Below, one piece after another: positions 53,788-64,000 of a DNA stretch of 64,000 nucleotides. Source of the DNA: Micrasema longulum (lineage: Eukaryota > Arthropoda > Insecta > Trichoptera > Brachycentridae); contig JAGVSM010002402.1 in assembly GCA_022494885.1 (NCBI GenBank), positions 62,001 through 126,000 on the forward strand, read 5' to 3'. The translations under genes and the position numbers were made by a program. Positions within the stretch are counted from its first letter, which is position 1. Each line of letters opens with the position of its first letter. Below the pieces are notes generated by a model. That model was not told where the DNA came from and did not search any database. It saw only the letters and a list, made by a program, of their open reading frames with translations.

Positions 53788-54200
53788 TTTCTAGATTACG
53801 CTGATGTTTCCATGACTGATTTGAGCTGTGAGCAATTCAATAAACTTGAACGACTTCAGAATACATCCATAGGGTATATGTTTCGTCCTAGGAAATATGA
53901 TCACATTTCTGATTATTGTAGGCAACTGAAATGGCTCAAAATTAGACAGCGGAGAGACTATTCTCCTATATATCCCCATGAAAAATTTAAAGCTTATCAA
54001 ATCGTGGTTTACCTCTCCGTTCGAATTCTCGAGGCACTCTCTTAATACTCAACCACAACTCTTTCTTCTCTCTCATATAGTGTCCATGCGGCTCGACTGT
54101 GGAATCATCTCCCATCCACCATCAAAGATGTTGCTACAGTATCTCTGTTTAAATCACCCCTGAAGAAACATCTCCTATCTCTTCCTTAATCTCTCCTCCC
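53788..54200 (+). mobile_element. Jockey/L1-like LINE C-terminal fragment
   Basis: From 53790 a frame gives LDYADVSMTDLSCEQFNKLE, RLQNTSIGYMFRPRKYDHIS and YCRQLKWLKIRQRRDY. After a frameshift near 53960-54040, SVHAARLWNHLPSTIKDVAT and VSLFKSPLKKHLLSLP end at the stop 54187-54189. The order (LDYADV; LERLQNxxIR; LKWLxIxxRR; SxHAARLWNxLP; F-K-LKKHL) identifies a LINE C terminus like that at 25.35 kb. It is 5'-truncated with one or two shifts. A T/C-rich 3' UTR follows. Confidence 0.8.
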
Positions 54201-54515
54201 TTCCAGTTTCCTCTTATTTCCTATTTACGTTTATTTTTATTTTCATATACGTATCTTTAGTTTTTTTTTTCATTTTCTATTAAATATGTTTTGTTACTTG
54301 AATTATTAAAATAAAACTTTTATTTTATATTATTTTTTTATTGGTTGGTTGAAAGAATTGCCATTTGACAAATAACCCGCCAATGCAAAATTAATATTAC
54401 GTATAAAAAGCTCAGTAAACATACTAAAAAAAAAAAAGTCTTCAAGGAATATTAACATATTTTTTAATGGGTCTTATTAACCGTTTTTGAATTTGTTTGT
54501 TTAAATATTATCTAA
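54201..54515. other. No gene seen; T-rich LINE 3' UTR at left
   Basis: T-rich to about 54.34 kb, then AT-rich. Confidence 0.4.
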
Positions 54516-54517
54516 AC

Positions 54518-54748
54518 TTACACTTCGATGTAAAGTCGTTGCTGCATTCGCTTATTGAGGTCTCAGGTTTGATTCCTAGGAAGGTCGACATAAAATGTTG
54601 ATTAAAAAGGGGGTTCTACACTGAACTACAGTTGAAGCGTAGTAGTGATTACCTTACCTGCATTATGATTGAAATACGCTGCGATCATTGTACCAATGCA
54701 GTGTTATATGCACCGCAAGATACGGAAAGGGAACGATAATGAAGTTTA
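54518..54748 (+). mobile_element. SINE-A copy 14
   Basis: Decayed box A CTTCGATGTAAAGTCGTTGC and box B CAGGTTTGATTCCTAGGAAG, then CGACATAAAATGTTGATTAA, GAAATACGCTGCGATCATTG TACC and GCAGTGTTATATGCACCGCA AG with a GGAAAGGGAACGATAATGAA end. Confidence 0.8.
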
Positions 54749-55258
54749 AATATTTGCTTAGATTGATATTTAGTTTATAAAGTACTTGATTTTACTTTTA
54801 CCAGCGGCAATGCTCACGTGGTATAAGGGAGAAAATATTTAGGTAATTAAAAAGTCGTATCGTTTATCAATTAGACTTTTAGAATTATCGCGATGGAATG
54901 ATAAATTTTATCGGGATTGAAAGTTGAAATCCTTAAAAGGTCTTCCAACTATCACTTTTAAATAAATACCATGATTCGGTAGTCTATGATGACGTAGCAT
55001 CGTTATTCAGTTCACAAATCCAAAATCCTACCACAAAATTAAGTATGGAATAATAATGAAGTGTGAAATTATATTAAGACTTTAGAAACCGTACAAAAAA
55101 TAATTATTGAAATTATACTTTAAAAAAAATCTACTTTTCCCTCCATCCAATTATTTTAGGAAGCTGCACTTATGAAGCTACGAGAAATCTATTGCCAGCA
55201 ATGTCTAAAATATGTTTTTATGCGCCAACATTTATTTCCTTAAAGTTTTAATAGATCC
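54749..55258. other. No gene seen
   Basis: AT-rich with nothing recognisable. Confidence 0.4.
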
Positions 55259-55261
55259 AGT

Positions 55262-55496
55262 CAAAGATTGAATAATGTTTGAGTATGTCCAAATGCTTGC
55301 AGCCTGGCTGGATTTCCTCCCTAGGGAGTTATTCCAAAAAGGACGGAAAAAAAGGGTGCAATGGTGAATGTTACACAGTGTGTCAAGTGGCCACTTAAAC
55401 CAGCTAATGACAGGCCATAAGCCCTGTAAATGCCCAGACTTCCATATTACCTTCTCAAAAATGTTTTTCATCTCTGTTGAAATAAATTTTAAGATT
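55262..55496 (-). mobile_element. TIR-E element with right terminal repeat
   Basis: In reverse: TTCAACAGAGATGAAAAAC, GGTAATATGGAAGTCTGGGC, TTTACAGGGCTTATGGCC, AGCTGGTTTAAGTGGCCACT and GTGTAACATTCACC. It ends at 55262-55330 in CTAGGGAGGAAATCCAGCC and AGCATTTGGACATACTC. The middle (GTTGACTTTTG to TTTCACCTGC) is deleted. A LINE fragment begins at its left end. Confidence 0.8.
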
Positions 55497-55912
55497 GAAT
55501 AGTTTACTTAAAATCCCTTATAGTAAATCAAGACTCGGGCGAAGACACTCATTTTTCATAGCCCCAAAACTGTTCAATACATTTCATATAGACATGGACA
55601 GTATGATAAATATTTATTATTTGAATCTATTTCGATTTCAATTTTTGTTAAAATTATGGATAAAAAAACGGATTCAAATACCTTCTTTTTCTAATAATAA
55701 AATATACTTTTACTTTAATTTTCTCATTTTCAGTGACAAAAAAATTGTGTTCATTAGAATTTTTTTAAATGATTGCTGATATTAATCAGCAATCATTTTT
55801 AACTTATTGATATCTATTGTATTCTTCTAGTAGCCTTTATTTCAATTAAAAATAAATGGATTCCCACACAGAGGCCATGCCTTTGTGGGATTTTTTTTTT
55901 TTGTGTTAGCGT
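55486..55912 (+). mobile_element. LINE C-terminal fragment and 3' UTR with two stem-loops
   Basis: NSLLKIPYSKSRLGRRHSFF and IAPKLFNTFHIDM match the LxxPxxxxxxGxRSFxxxAPKLxNxLP region of a LINE C terminus. The frame stays open to 55779 but is Phe/Ile/Lys-rich and uninformative after residue 45. A perfect 14-bp hairpin lies at 55767-55798, and a second stem, TCCCACA/TGTGGGA, at 55861-55889, followed by a T run. Such paired structures are expected where the LINE enzyme recognises its RNA. Confidence 0.65.
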
Positions 55913-57246
55913 GATAGTTTTTTTTTTGTGTTTGTAACTATAGTATACCTATTGTAAAATGCAAAAGAGAAATTATAACAAATAAAAAAATAATGAAATA
56001 AAACCAAAACGAAATGCAAACTAAACTAACCATAGATAAAGCAAGTTAGTTTTAGATATTTAAAGAAATAATTTCAAATCGACGTTTTTTACATTTTACC
56101 TAACCGCCTACTCTTTTTCAAATAATGTTGCTCATAGTTGATATATTATATATGTTTATCGGGGTGAAAAATAAGTATTATCTCACCTCTCCGACTATTC
56201 GTCTGCATAAAAATATGCCAGTCGGTCTATCCGTCTAGACGTGAAAGAAACATAAACAAACACACTTTTCCATTTGTAATATCAGTATGGATTGCACATA
56301 TATTAAAATATTAAATAAATAAAAAAAAACCATCGTTAATTTTAATGTGTATTTTGTTTCATCGCATTGTTTAATAATATTCATGAGTTTCTACTTTTGC
56401 ATAGACATGTAATTACACACGTCCTCACCCACTTTTACAATACAGTATTATTTACGATTTCAATATTACAGTAGAAAAATGTTTGACTTTGAAAATTGAG
56501 AGAGCAATTCGCCACGATATAACGTCGATTTCCACATAAAAAAATAAGGTCAACCAAACATAATGCTTTATTTATTAAAACAGTCGATAATTACACGTCT
56601 TGCGGCAAGACATTTTATTTTATGGGGAATTAAAATGATATATGCTGTATTATTGATTTAAATTCAGCGAGACAAAGTTTTACAACTGGTAGAAGGAAGA
56701 ACATAATTGTTTTCTTATATTATAATTGATTGAACCATCATGTTTCGTTTCTTTTTGTTTTAGAACGGCAAGGGATACGGGTGTATTAATTCACGATCAA
56801 ACTGATAATTATATTTAATAAATAAAAATGAAAAATCGGAAATGTAATCATATCGGACGGAACAATACAATTGTTCTACCTCTTTCTTGTATATTCAGAG
56901 GCGATTAATTTTAATCTTAGTTTAATATTTTGATCGAAGTAGACATTTTACATTTACCGTTCGATAGGCGGGGGAAACCATAACAGCTTGTTTCCGATTC
57001 GTTCGTAATTATTTTGTTGCTTTTAATTAGGTGCTGATATTGATTAACATATTTCTTAATGATTTCTATATTAAAATCTCCTTTTCAGAATTAATACAAC
57101 TGGAAATGCAATATTTTTTGCCAAATAGTTTCAATTGAATAAAAGTGTAGAAATATGAACATCCATATTAAAGACATTTACTTTATTTCATCTATAGATA
57201 CAAATTAAAGGTATTACAAAAAACACATATAACTTTTTATAATGTT
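55913..57246. other. No gene seen
   Basis: AT-rich. A short TAAA run lies near 56312. No coding segment or shared repeat recognised. Confidence 0.45.
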
Positions 57247-57801
57247 TTAACCCTTAGAACTCTTTTGCCGGGAGCCACCCCCCCGAATCAAACGCTTCAG
57301 CTCTTACGGCGAGTGTCACACATCCGAGCGAATTGTCATTTAAAAAACGAGATAACTTTCTTATTTTTCAGCACAAAATGATAGAATTACTACCATCTAT
57401 GGGCGAAAAAATATTACTTTCTCATAAATAAAAAAAATACTCTATAAAATAGATTTATATTTTAACAATCGATATTCAATGTTTGAAAAGTAGTTGGTAC
57501 ATCACATATTTTTTGGGATGACGATGTGAAATTAAAAGACATACTTCTTAGCCAAGAGTTGTGTAGTTCGCAGTTACCGAAATGTAAAGAGAGAAAACCC
57601 GCTTAGCACCCGGGATTACTAGACGTATATTGAAACTCATAAAATTATTTGAAAAACGTTTTTTATTTCAAACAAATCCGTTGATAAATTAATTTTCTGG
57701 GTTTTTATTGTAAATTGATATTCATTTCTGTACTTTCTCAAAAATTTAATTCAGAGCTAACTTAAACAGTTAGGTTAAATTAATAAAGTTTAAAGGGTTA
57801 A
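57247..57801. mobile_element. PiggyBac-like MITE with TTAA target duplication
   Basis: TTAA at 57247-57250 is followed by CCCTTAGAACTCTTTT. The right end reads inward from TTAA (57798-57801) as CCCTTTAAACTTTATT. A CCCTT terminus and a TTAA target are the marks of piggyBac-type elements. About 12 of the first 16 bases match between ends. The 547-bp interior has no transposase. Confidence 0.7.
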
Positions 57802-58100
57802 CGAAACAATATTTTTTTTAAAACATATCGTCATTGTGCCGGAAAAATTTGATAAGTAGTATTAAAAAAGGTAAGGATGTAATTTAAACAACGAACTTTT
57901 GAAAATGCTATCTGTTTTTTTCTAATTATCAAAATGCACAAAAACGCGTTTTTCGACGTTTATTTCGTAGTATAAAAAAAATACAATTAAAAGATATAAA
58001 TAATACGACGATTGAAATCCAGTTTTGTAATGTTTCTGGCTGGATTTGGAAAATAATATTAACTACAATGTACTTACTCGTAAATACTGTTATTTATTTA
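57802..58100. other. No gene seen
   Basis: AT-rich with nothing recognisable. Confidence 0.4.
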
Positions 58101-58103
58101 TAT

Positions 58104-58462
58104 TTGGATAATTTATATAACGCCGTTTTTGTGAAAATCACCTCAAGGGCGCTATACAATAAATAAATATACCAGCTCGTCTTGCAGCTACAGAGCGCAT
58201 GAACGGTTAGGATTCTTATTTCTCATCTCCAGTTATGATGTATAGGAGTTAGATTACACGTCTTGCAGCTACAGAGCGCATGGACAATAAGAAATCTAGC
58301 CCCTATTTACATTTCTATTTTTTTATTTGACAATGGAGTTTAGAGTTTTAGTGATATTTTAAAAAATAAAATAAAAAACAAATTTATAAAAATAGAAGTT
58401 AGATAACAACAAGTCTTGCAGCTACTGAGCGCATGGACGGTTGGAATTCTAGACTAGAGTTG
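58104..58462 (-). mobile_element. SINE-L copy 2 (LINE-type tail plus repeated 30-bp motif)
   Basis: On the minus strand it ends AGCGCCCTTGAGGTGATTTT, then CGGCGTTATATAAATTATCC, as in copy 1. The motif CGTCTTGCAGCTACAGAGCG lies at 58178, 58259 and 58412, so spacings are 81 and 153 bp against 101, 147 and 101 in copy 1. The fourth motif and the 5' part seen in copy 1 are missing. Confidence 0.75.
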
Positions 58463-61400
58463 GTGAATATGCACTTATATTTACAATAAAAAATACTAGT
58501 ATGCATAAAATCATAAATAATTGTGACATACGTATTTATTTTATGACGATATTCAATAAAAATATTTTTATGAAAACATTATTTTAGAGAAAATAAATAA
58601 TTATTTTCGATTTGGATCGCTTTTGATTGGAATAAAGAAAAAGACAAACTGTTTTGAAATTACGCATTTCATTCGCGCTGTATTCATTTGTCTAAATGAC
58701 TTGACGGAAAATGTATTTATGTACGTACGAATGGGTAGTAGGTTCGTGTCTAAAACAGCAATTTGTATTGCTATATGCCTTCTATAGCCATTTAAACATT
58801 TAACACTTCTCAAAAAATCCTCCTTGTTTGTCCACATCGCCATTTTCCATGACAATAGCTGAACGACCATTATGTGAGATGTGTAGCCGGTAGCGAGCGA
58901 GCTCCGTGTACCTATACGTAGTCTTCTTCAGCGTTCAGACGAACGAGATGCCGACATCGTGTCCGACATCATCCGCGGATACGGCATACAAATGTTAATT
59001 CTATTGTGGACCGACCAGAAAAGATATGCCTACTGACTATCAAAGAATTTTCAACCCGTCTCCCGCATTATTCGTTTTATGAGATATTTTTTACGCATCC
59101 TTAGCACTGGAATATGAATATATTTATACTTACGTACTGAAGTTTAACGTTCGACGTCAAAGTTTGTTATTCAGGGTCGAAGTTCACTTGCATCATTTTA
59201 TATGCATTAGAAAAGTTTTTGCAGAAAATGAATAGGCGTTATAAAATAGCTTCTTTACTTAAAATCTCGGGGAATTTTTACGCCACTAAATACTTAAAAA
59301 TTGGCCAAATATTCTCACTTCAATAAATTTACTTTTATTTGGTGGTAGGAAGTTTTTTTCTTCACGGGTCGCTAAAAATATTCAATCAACGCGATGGCAT
59401 TAATGCTATCAGTTACGATGGAACAATAATGTCTAAAATTATAAAATTTGTCAATAGTCTATTTAACCTCGAAGTCCTGAACAAAGCGAGGTATGGCTTT
59501 CGCTAATCAGGTTTGTGGATCAATTACGAGGAGTTGACTCACTCAATCTATTTAATGACTGCGGAACTAACGGAGATGGACCAGGAAGACGAACTCGGTA
59601 TCAATAAAAGGGAATGAAGTCTTTCCCACGTATCTCTAGGTTCTCTCTACGATACAATGGAATTATCCACGCCGCCGACAATGCCATCGGACGAGTTTGA
59701 ATTTCTTAACTTTTTCTGATGACTGACGCGGTTTTGCATCCCACAGCGCGGGAAAAAAACCAAAACTTCCGCCGCGCCGGTGAAAGAAACCGTTCGGCTA
59801 TTTCACGTCTCGGGGGGAGGCGAATTCCCGCTTCTTCACAAAAAAGCTGTCGGACGACTCGTCCATTGTGATTCCTCGGCGCGGATTTACGTGGACACTG
59901 AAGTTAGCTACTAAACTGCCTCTTTGTTGGTCGGTTTACGTAGCTCATATTGTGCGGATTCATTTCTATAGCGAATCGTAAAATCTGCAGCCATCCCGAC
60001 TGAACTGAATATAATGATCGCATCTCACCGATACTAAATTCTGCAGCAAGACCAAGGATGATTGATTTCCGTGTTACGGTAGGTACCAGATACTCGCGAG
60101 GCCAGGGTTTAAATGAAACAAATCGATATTTTTTGTTTACAATTCGTCAGCTCATTATCCGTGTTAAAAGATTTATTTAATCTCACAAAAAGGATAGATT
60201 CGCCTTTTTAGTATTGATTCTTCCAGAGTCAATAAAAACTTTTAAATAAAGATTATGAACAACAAAGTTTCGTAAAAAAATACGATTTACTTCGTCTTAT
60301 AAATTTTATATCATTTTTCAACACATACGTAAAATTTCTCATAAATCTTACGAAGCCATTGTCTAAGAACATTTCGAATGTATTTATTTCATATACAATA
60401 CAATGCGCAATGGTACGAAATGGAATATTAGGCATTGTACATGTTTACTTTCTGGGAGGCAAATATCAGCAGAAATATGAGTTTACTTTGTACATCCATT
60501 CGTTAGATTTTGTGTCTCCGAATCGTGTGTAAGGAACGGAAATGTCTTCAGGAAGCGCGCCAACCTTCATAATATTTAGACCATTCTTTCATTCATAAAC
60601 CTAGCCGTATTTACGTATTTATCAATACTTGTCGTTTCGGTGTGTGTATTATATTATATTGTACAATTCTCGCGATTCAATACGTGTGTGGCAAACCAAT
60701 TTCTCGTCACATCCTGAAAGACGAACACAAAATGGCCAACCCTAGTTCACAATAAGGAGCCGAATATTTCGGTCAGAATTACGTAATTGGGAGAAATCCC
60801 GAACAAAGGAGATTTTTATTTCGTAGAAGGTATTCACATCTTTCCCTTTGTAAAGGGAGCCAGAGACGTGTGCATAGAAAATCAAAGCGGCCATTCATCA
60901 GATGTAATGTTTCCAATTGACACGAAGCTAGTCACAATATTTAGTGTCGTGGTGAGACTTAAATGGCTGTTGTCCGATTGTGTGGGGACCCCCAATGTCA
61001 CTCAAAACACCCAGCGACGGAGATTCTATTTTTATTATTGTGATTATTTTTTCCTATTTTTTCAATGTTGAAGAGAAAGGCGATATAGTAATAAATTCGG
61101 GGTGCTTAAGAATTGGTTTTTAATAAATAATTAAATCAAAGGACGAGACTCATTTTATTCCAAAGTTAAATAAAACGTTTTCTTGAAAATGTTTTACAAT
61201 GATTTAGGCGACAGTTATATTTTTGATGAATTAATTTGTAGCTTTTATCATATTTCCGGATATATCTCCAAATATTTGGTATTCAAAATAAATCTGTAGC
61301 TAAAATTGAAGTAATTCTCTCACAAAAACATGGTATAAATTGATAAAAGGTAATTGTAGATAAATTACCTATCCATATTTATACTTCGTAAGGATGCATG

Positions 61401-62678
61401 GTAAAAGTAGTAGCAAATCGTACAGCAAAACTATGAAAGCAGAAAATAGGTGTTCTGTTCAGTGTACAAGTGTACGTACATAATAACTTAGCAGAATGTT
61501 TGTATTGTAAGGACCGCCACTGCTTTACGCCTTGTACCACATTCCCTCGAGGCGTACAGACAATACTATTTAGTATTATTTTATATTGACGCCTCTAATA
61601 ATGCATTTAATGGAGATTTGTGTGCGCATTTTACACGCGGACTCTTTACAGCGGAGATTACAATAGGATTCATACTTTTTGTGGTAACAACACGCCATCT
61701 GTGTGGATATCGGTAAATATCACAACCATATGTCGATGTTTTTTTTCTGAAGCCGTTTCGTTATGGGTATCATGTCACGAAACGAATTTGCAATAAAAAA
61801 TATGGGGGTAGGTTCATCTGTTTGGCTGTTTCGTTAAACACCCTTTCAGCGAAGTCGATACGGTGAAAAAAACGATTTCTCTTCCACAATTTTAATGACG
61901 CATCCTTGATCGTAAAATTCGTCGTTAGATCCAATATTTATCCACCGCACCCAAAACCATTTGTTTAATTTATTGTGTTTCTCACTATTAAAGTAGATTA
62001 ATGTATTCAAATGGCACATCACATATATCAAGTTAGATCGACGGACTCGGGTAAGTATTGTAATACTAAAGTGTACCTACATCTAGCGCATGGTTATGAG
62101 AGATTTGCATATTTTTTTATATTAAGTTTGAGGCAATATTTCTTTTGTCTCACTTTCACTATTGTAGAATCAGTTCAAGGTTTATGGTCATGGCAGTTAC
62201 CAATGTGAACATCTTAAGCTCGTAATAGGTGACTTTTGATATGTGTAATAAATTAATCCACGAAGTTCAATTTGTATCTAGCATCTACCCGTAAGTACCT
62301 GCGATAACGCATTTGTATTACTTATCATAAAACGTTCAAATGTCTGAACGGCTCTATGTTAATCGAGTCAAAAAAATAATTGCATCAATTTGTTTTCCAA
62401 CCTGGAATACGTTCACTATGGATATTTGATATTTGTAAAGAATTTCTCCAGCCAAAAAGAGTTCTGTTTCGATGAGAAAAATATAATTTGATCCTTCCAT
62501 TGCGTAATTTGAGCCCCTAACGTGTGTGTTCATTTAAGACATTCGAAGTATTTCTTAATTTGGATATTTGAAACCTTTTGAACATTTTTGGGACAAACAG
62601 GTAGTGAAGAATAAATCATTGTTATATCTTGTTTGAATTAAATGATTAATTAAAAGGTATACAGAAGCACCGTATTAT
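58463..62678. other. Unique-looking region with GC-richer patch at 59.4-60.05 kb
   Basis: About 4.2 kb without any match to the repeat families of this window. 58.86-59.0 and 59.5-60.05 kb are GC- and CpG-richer (GACGCGGTTTTGCATCCCAC, GCCGCGCCGGTG, CACGTCTCGGGGGGAGGCGA). Frames at 58601-58870 (minus) and 60787-61071 (plus) have about 90 codons each but no motif I know, no clear splice context and no support beyond length. The patch could be a promoter or enhancer of a gene outside the window. That is a guess from composition alone. Confidence 0.4.
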
Positions 62679-62679
62679 A

Positions 62680-63185
62680 ATAATAATATTTGGCGTCATT
62701 TTTGTGAAAAAATCACCTCAAGAAAGCTTTGCGATTTTGCATCTAAGAAAACCTACATTTTAACTACGCTAACACAACATATTGTGTTTTTTGATTTTAA
62801 AATTGAGGGTACGATAAGCGAAAAAAGTGAGATTTCCGTTGAGATCTGAACTGGCCGGGACTGTTGATGGCAATTGGTTCTGGACAAAGGGGCTGGCAAC
62901 GGCAAAAGGACGAACTCCGAACCTAGTGTTCGGGATGCGCCGGATTTCGACAAGTTTTCCTCTAGCGTAGAGTTTTTTTCCAACACAGAGATCCCATAGG
63001 TATCTTGGAGCCATTTCATGAAGTGATTTAAATACTGTCCAGCAAAGCTGGTATTCTATTATCTCCGAGCTATTTCGCCAGTGCAAATTTCGAAGATGTT
63101 GCGAGATGTGAGAGTACTCTTTTTACTCCCGCAATAACCCTCGCTTCCGTATTGCAAACAGATTTGAGTTTTTCAGTTTAGTATT
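62680..63185 (-). mobile_element. CR1/L2-like LINE 3' end, copy 3
   Basis: On the minus strand, 63185-63090 gives EKLKSVCNTEARVIAGVKR in shifting frames, and from 63086 MHWRNSSEIIEYQLCWTVFK, LHEMAPRYLWDLCVGK, LVEIRRIPNTRFGVRPFAVA and QLPSTVPASSDLNGNLTFF follow in one frame. Most of this aligns with the split copy at 8.3-9.6 kb, so both belong to one family. The 105-codon frame loses the usual stop after LNFK and runs into non-coding sequence. The tail at 62685-62740 has CTTGAGGTGATTTTTTCAC and ATGACGCCAAATATTATTAT. Confidence 0.85.
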
Positions 63186-63340
63186 TCGGGTGATTTGAAA
63201 TTCTTAAATGTGTGACTTACAGTGCAAGGTTTGTTCACGTGATCAAATACCTAATTGTTTAGCATCGCTATACAAAAAAAGAATCAACAATCAAATTTTA
63301 ATATGATTAAATAAGGGAAAAACAATACAATTTTGAATCG
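63186..63340. other. No gene seen
   Basis: AT-rich spacer. Confidence 0.35.
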
Positions 63341-63342
63341 GG

Positions 63343-63525
63343 TTGTGGTCCTGTGGCTAGTGTCTCGGACTCACGGACCAATGGTCCGTGGTTCGAATTC
63401 CACTCTACTCCAACTTTATTTCCATTTTCTAATAGTGAGTTATTTACAACCCGTTGAAAATGGCCCTAAAAATTAAATATTTGGGTAAATCATAAGAACG
63501 CAAATATTTCTTTTAAAAAAATATA
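63343..63525 (+). mobile_element. SINE-B copy 3 (best preserved)
   Basis: Head GGTCCTGTGGCTAGTGTCTC GG and box B GTCCGTGGTTCGAATTCC, then body TCTAATAGTGAGTTATTTAC AACCCGTTG and AATATTTGGGTAAATCATAA GAACGC, ending in an A-rich tail at 63515-63530. Confidence 0.8.
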
Positions 63526-64000
63526 AAAAACCTACTGAAGTAGACTAATGACCAACGTTACTACAGCTACTTCAACTCCTTTTCGCCGTAACACTCGCCC
63601 GACATAATTCATTATTTATTCGCCATCATGTAATAAATGAACATCAAACAGCAACCTCGTGTCTTCTCTGTCAACTTCTAACTGGGGTAGGAACTCCAAC
63701 CGACCCTCAACAACCTATTCCTACATTTATGCTAAGAACTTGCCTTAATGTATCAGAGTTATTATTGTACATGTTAGTTAGGATAAGTTTATTAGTAAAA
63801 TATATATGTTGTGTATGTGAGTATTGTATGTTTCTGACAGTAGGTAGTGAAAAGTGAACTTGTTGAATAATGATTATCAAAGATCAACTGTTTTTAAAAA
63901 AAATCGTAATGAGAAAACTTTTTAACCACCTTATCAATTGATGTAAAATTGTCAAGAACGTTCTGGCCTAACACTCAAATTTAAAATCATCATCACCATC
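63526..64000. other. No gene seen
   Basis: Nothing recognisable to the window end. Confidence 0.4.

Noticed and set aside
60787..61071. 94-residue frame in the unique region
   Set aside because: Length is near what chance allows in this window. No motif and no splice signals that I could support.
1..64000. CRISPR arrays, rRNA genes, intact host genes, viral operons
   Set aside because: No regularly spaced identical repeats, no rRNA-like blocks and no multi-exon coding pattern were seen on either strand.

Overview
The window is non-coding, AT-rich DNA (clearly below 40% GC by eye) from an invertebrate, most likely an arthropod. The evidence is the repeat content: fossils of RTE-like, CR1/L2-like and Jockey-like LINEs with arthropod-type C-terminal motifs, a Penelope-like element, a mariner-type transposase fossil, pogo/Tigger ends and several tRNA-derived SINE families. 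I found no intact host gene, no true tRNA or rRNA gene and no CRISPR array. There are no operons or bacterial ribosome-binding sites. Family names such as SINE-A or TIR-E are my own labels for families defined by comparing copies inside this window.

Layout. 0-9 kb: TIR-E fragments, a MITE-like element (2.6-2.95 kb), a LINE 3' end (3.3-3.75 kb), a dead mariner-type transposase (3.8-4.3 kb) beside SINE-B and SINE-C, then one copy of a repeat that returns inside a long inverted repeat at 21.3-22.5 kb. 8.3-9.7 kb: a CR1/L2-like LINE tail split by a 667-bp insertion that carries the same type of 3' tail; a SINE-A follows. 9.9-24 kb: scattered SINEs, two LINE tails, a pogo/Tigger end, the inverted-repeat element, and a Harbinger-like MITE nested in repeat G. 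24-34.4 kb: Jockey-like tails, T-rich LINE 3' regions and an RTE-like LINE on the minus strand. 35-42.5 kb: a Penelope-like fragment between inverted repeats, a Jockey-like tail, a 650-bp TIR element and further LINE and SINE fragments. 42.7-51.3 kb: a dense SINE/TIR-E/LINE mosaic. 52.8-58.5 kb: TIR-E copies, two more LINE tails, the best-preserved SINE-A, a piggyBac-like MITE and a second copy of the 8.7-kb inserted element. 58.5-62.6 kb looks unique, with a GC-richer patch near 59.7 kb that might be regulatory. 62.7-63.5 kb holds a third CR1/L2-like tail and SINE-B.

How the parts relate. Five RTE-like fragments, at least eight Jockey-like fragments and three CR1/L2-like fragments are 3' ends, as expected from 5'-truncated target-primed insertion. 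The SINEs and small TIR elements are non-autonomous and would have depended on such machinery or on DNA transposases. One insertion can be dated relative to its host LINE because removing it restores the LINE reading frame. Another can be checked against an empty paralogous site 12 kb away. I did not find a convincing new gene system. The most useful observations are the nested insertions, the repeated 30-bp motif element, the inverted pairs, and the stem-loops at several SINE and LINE 3' ends.
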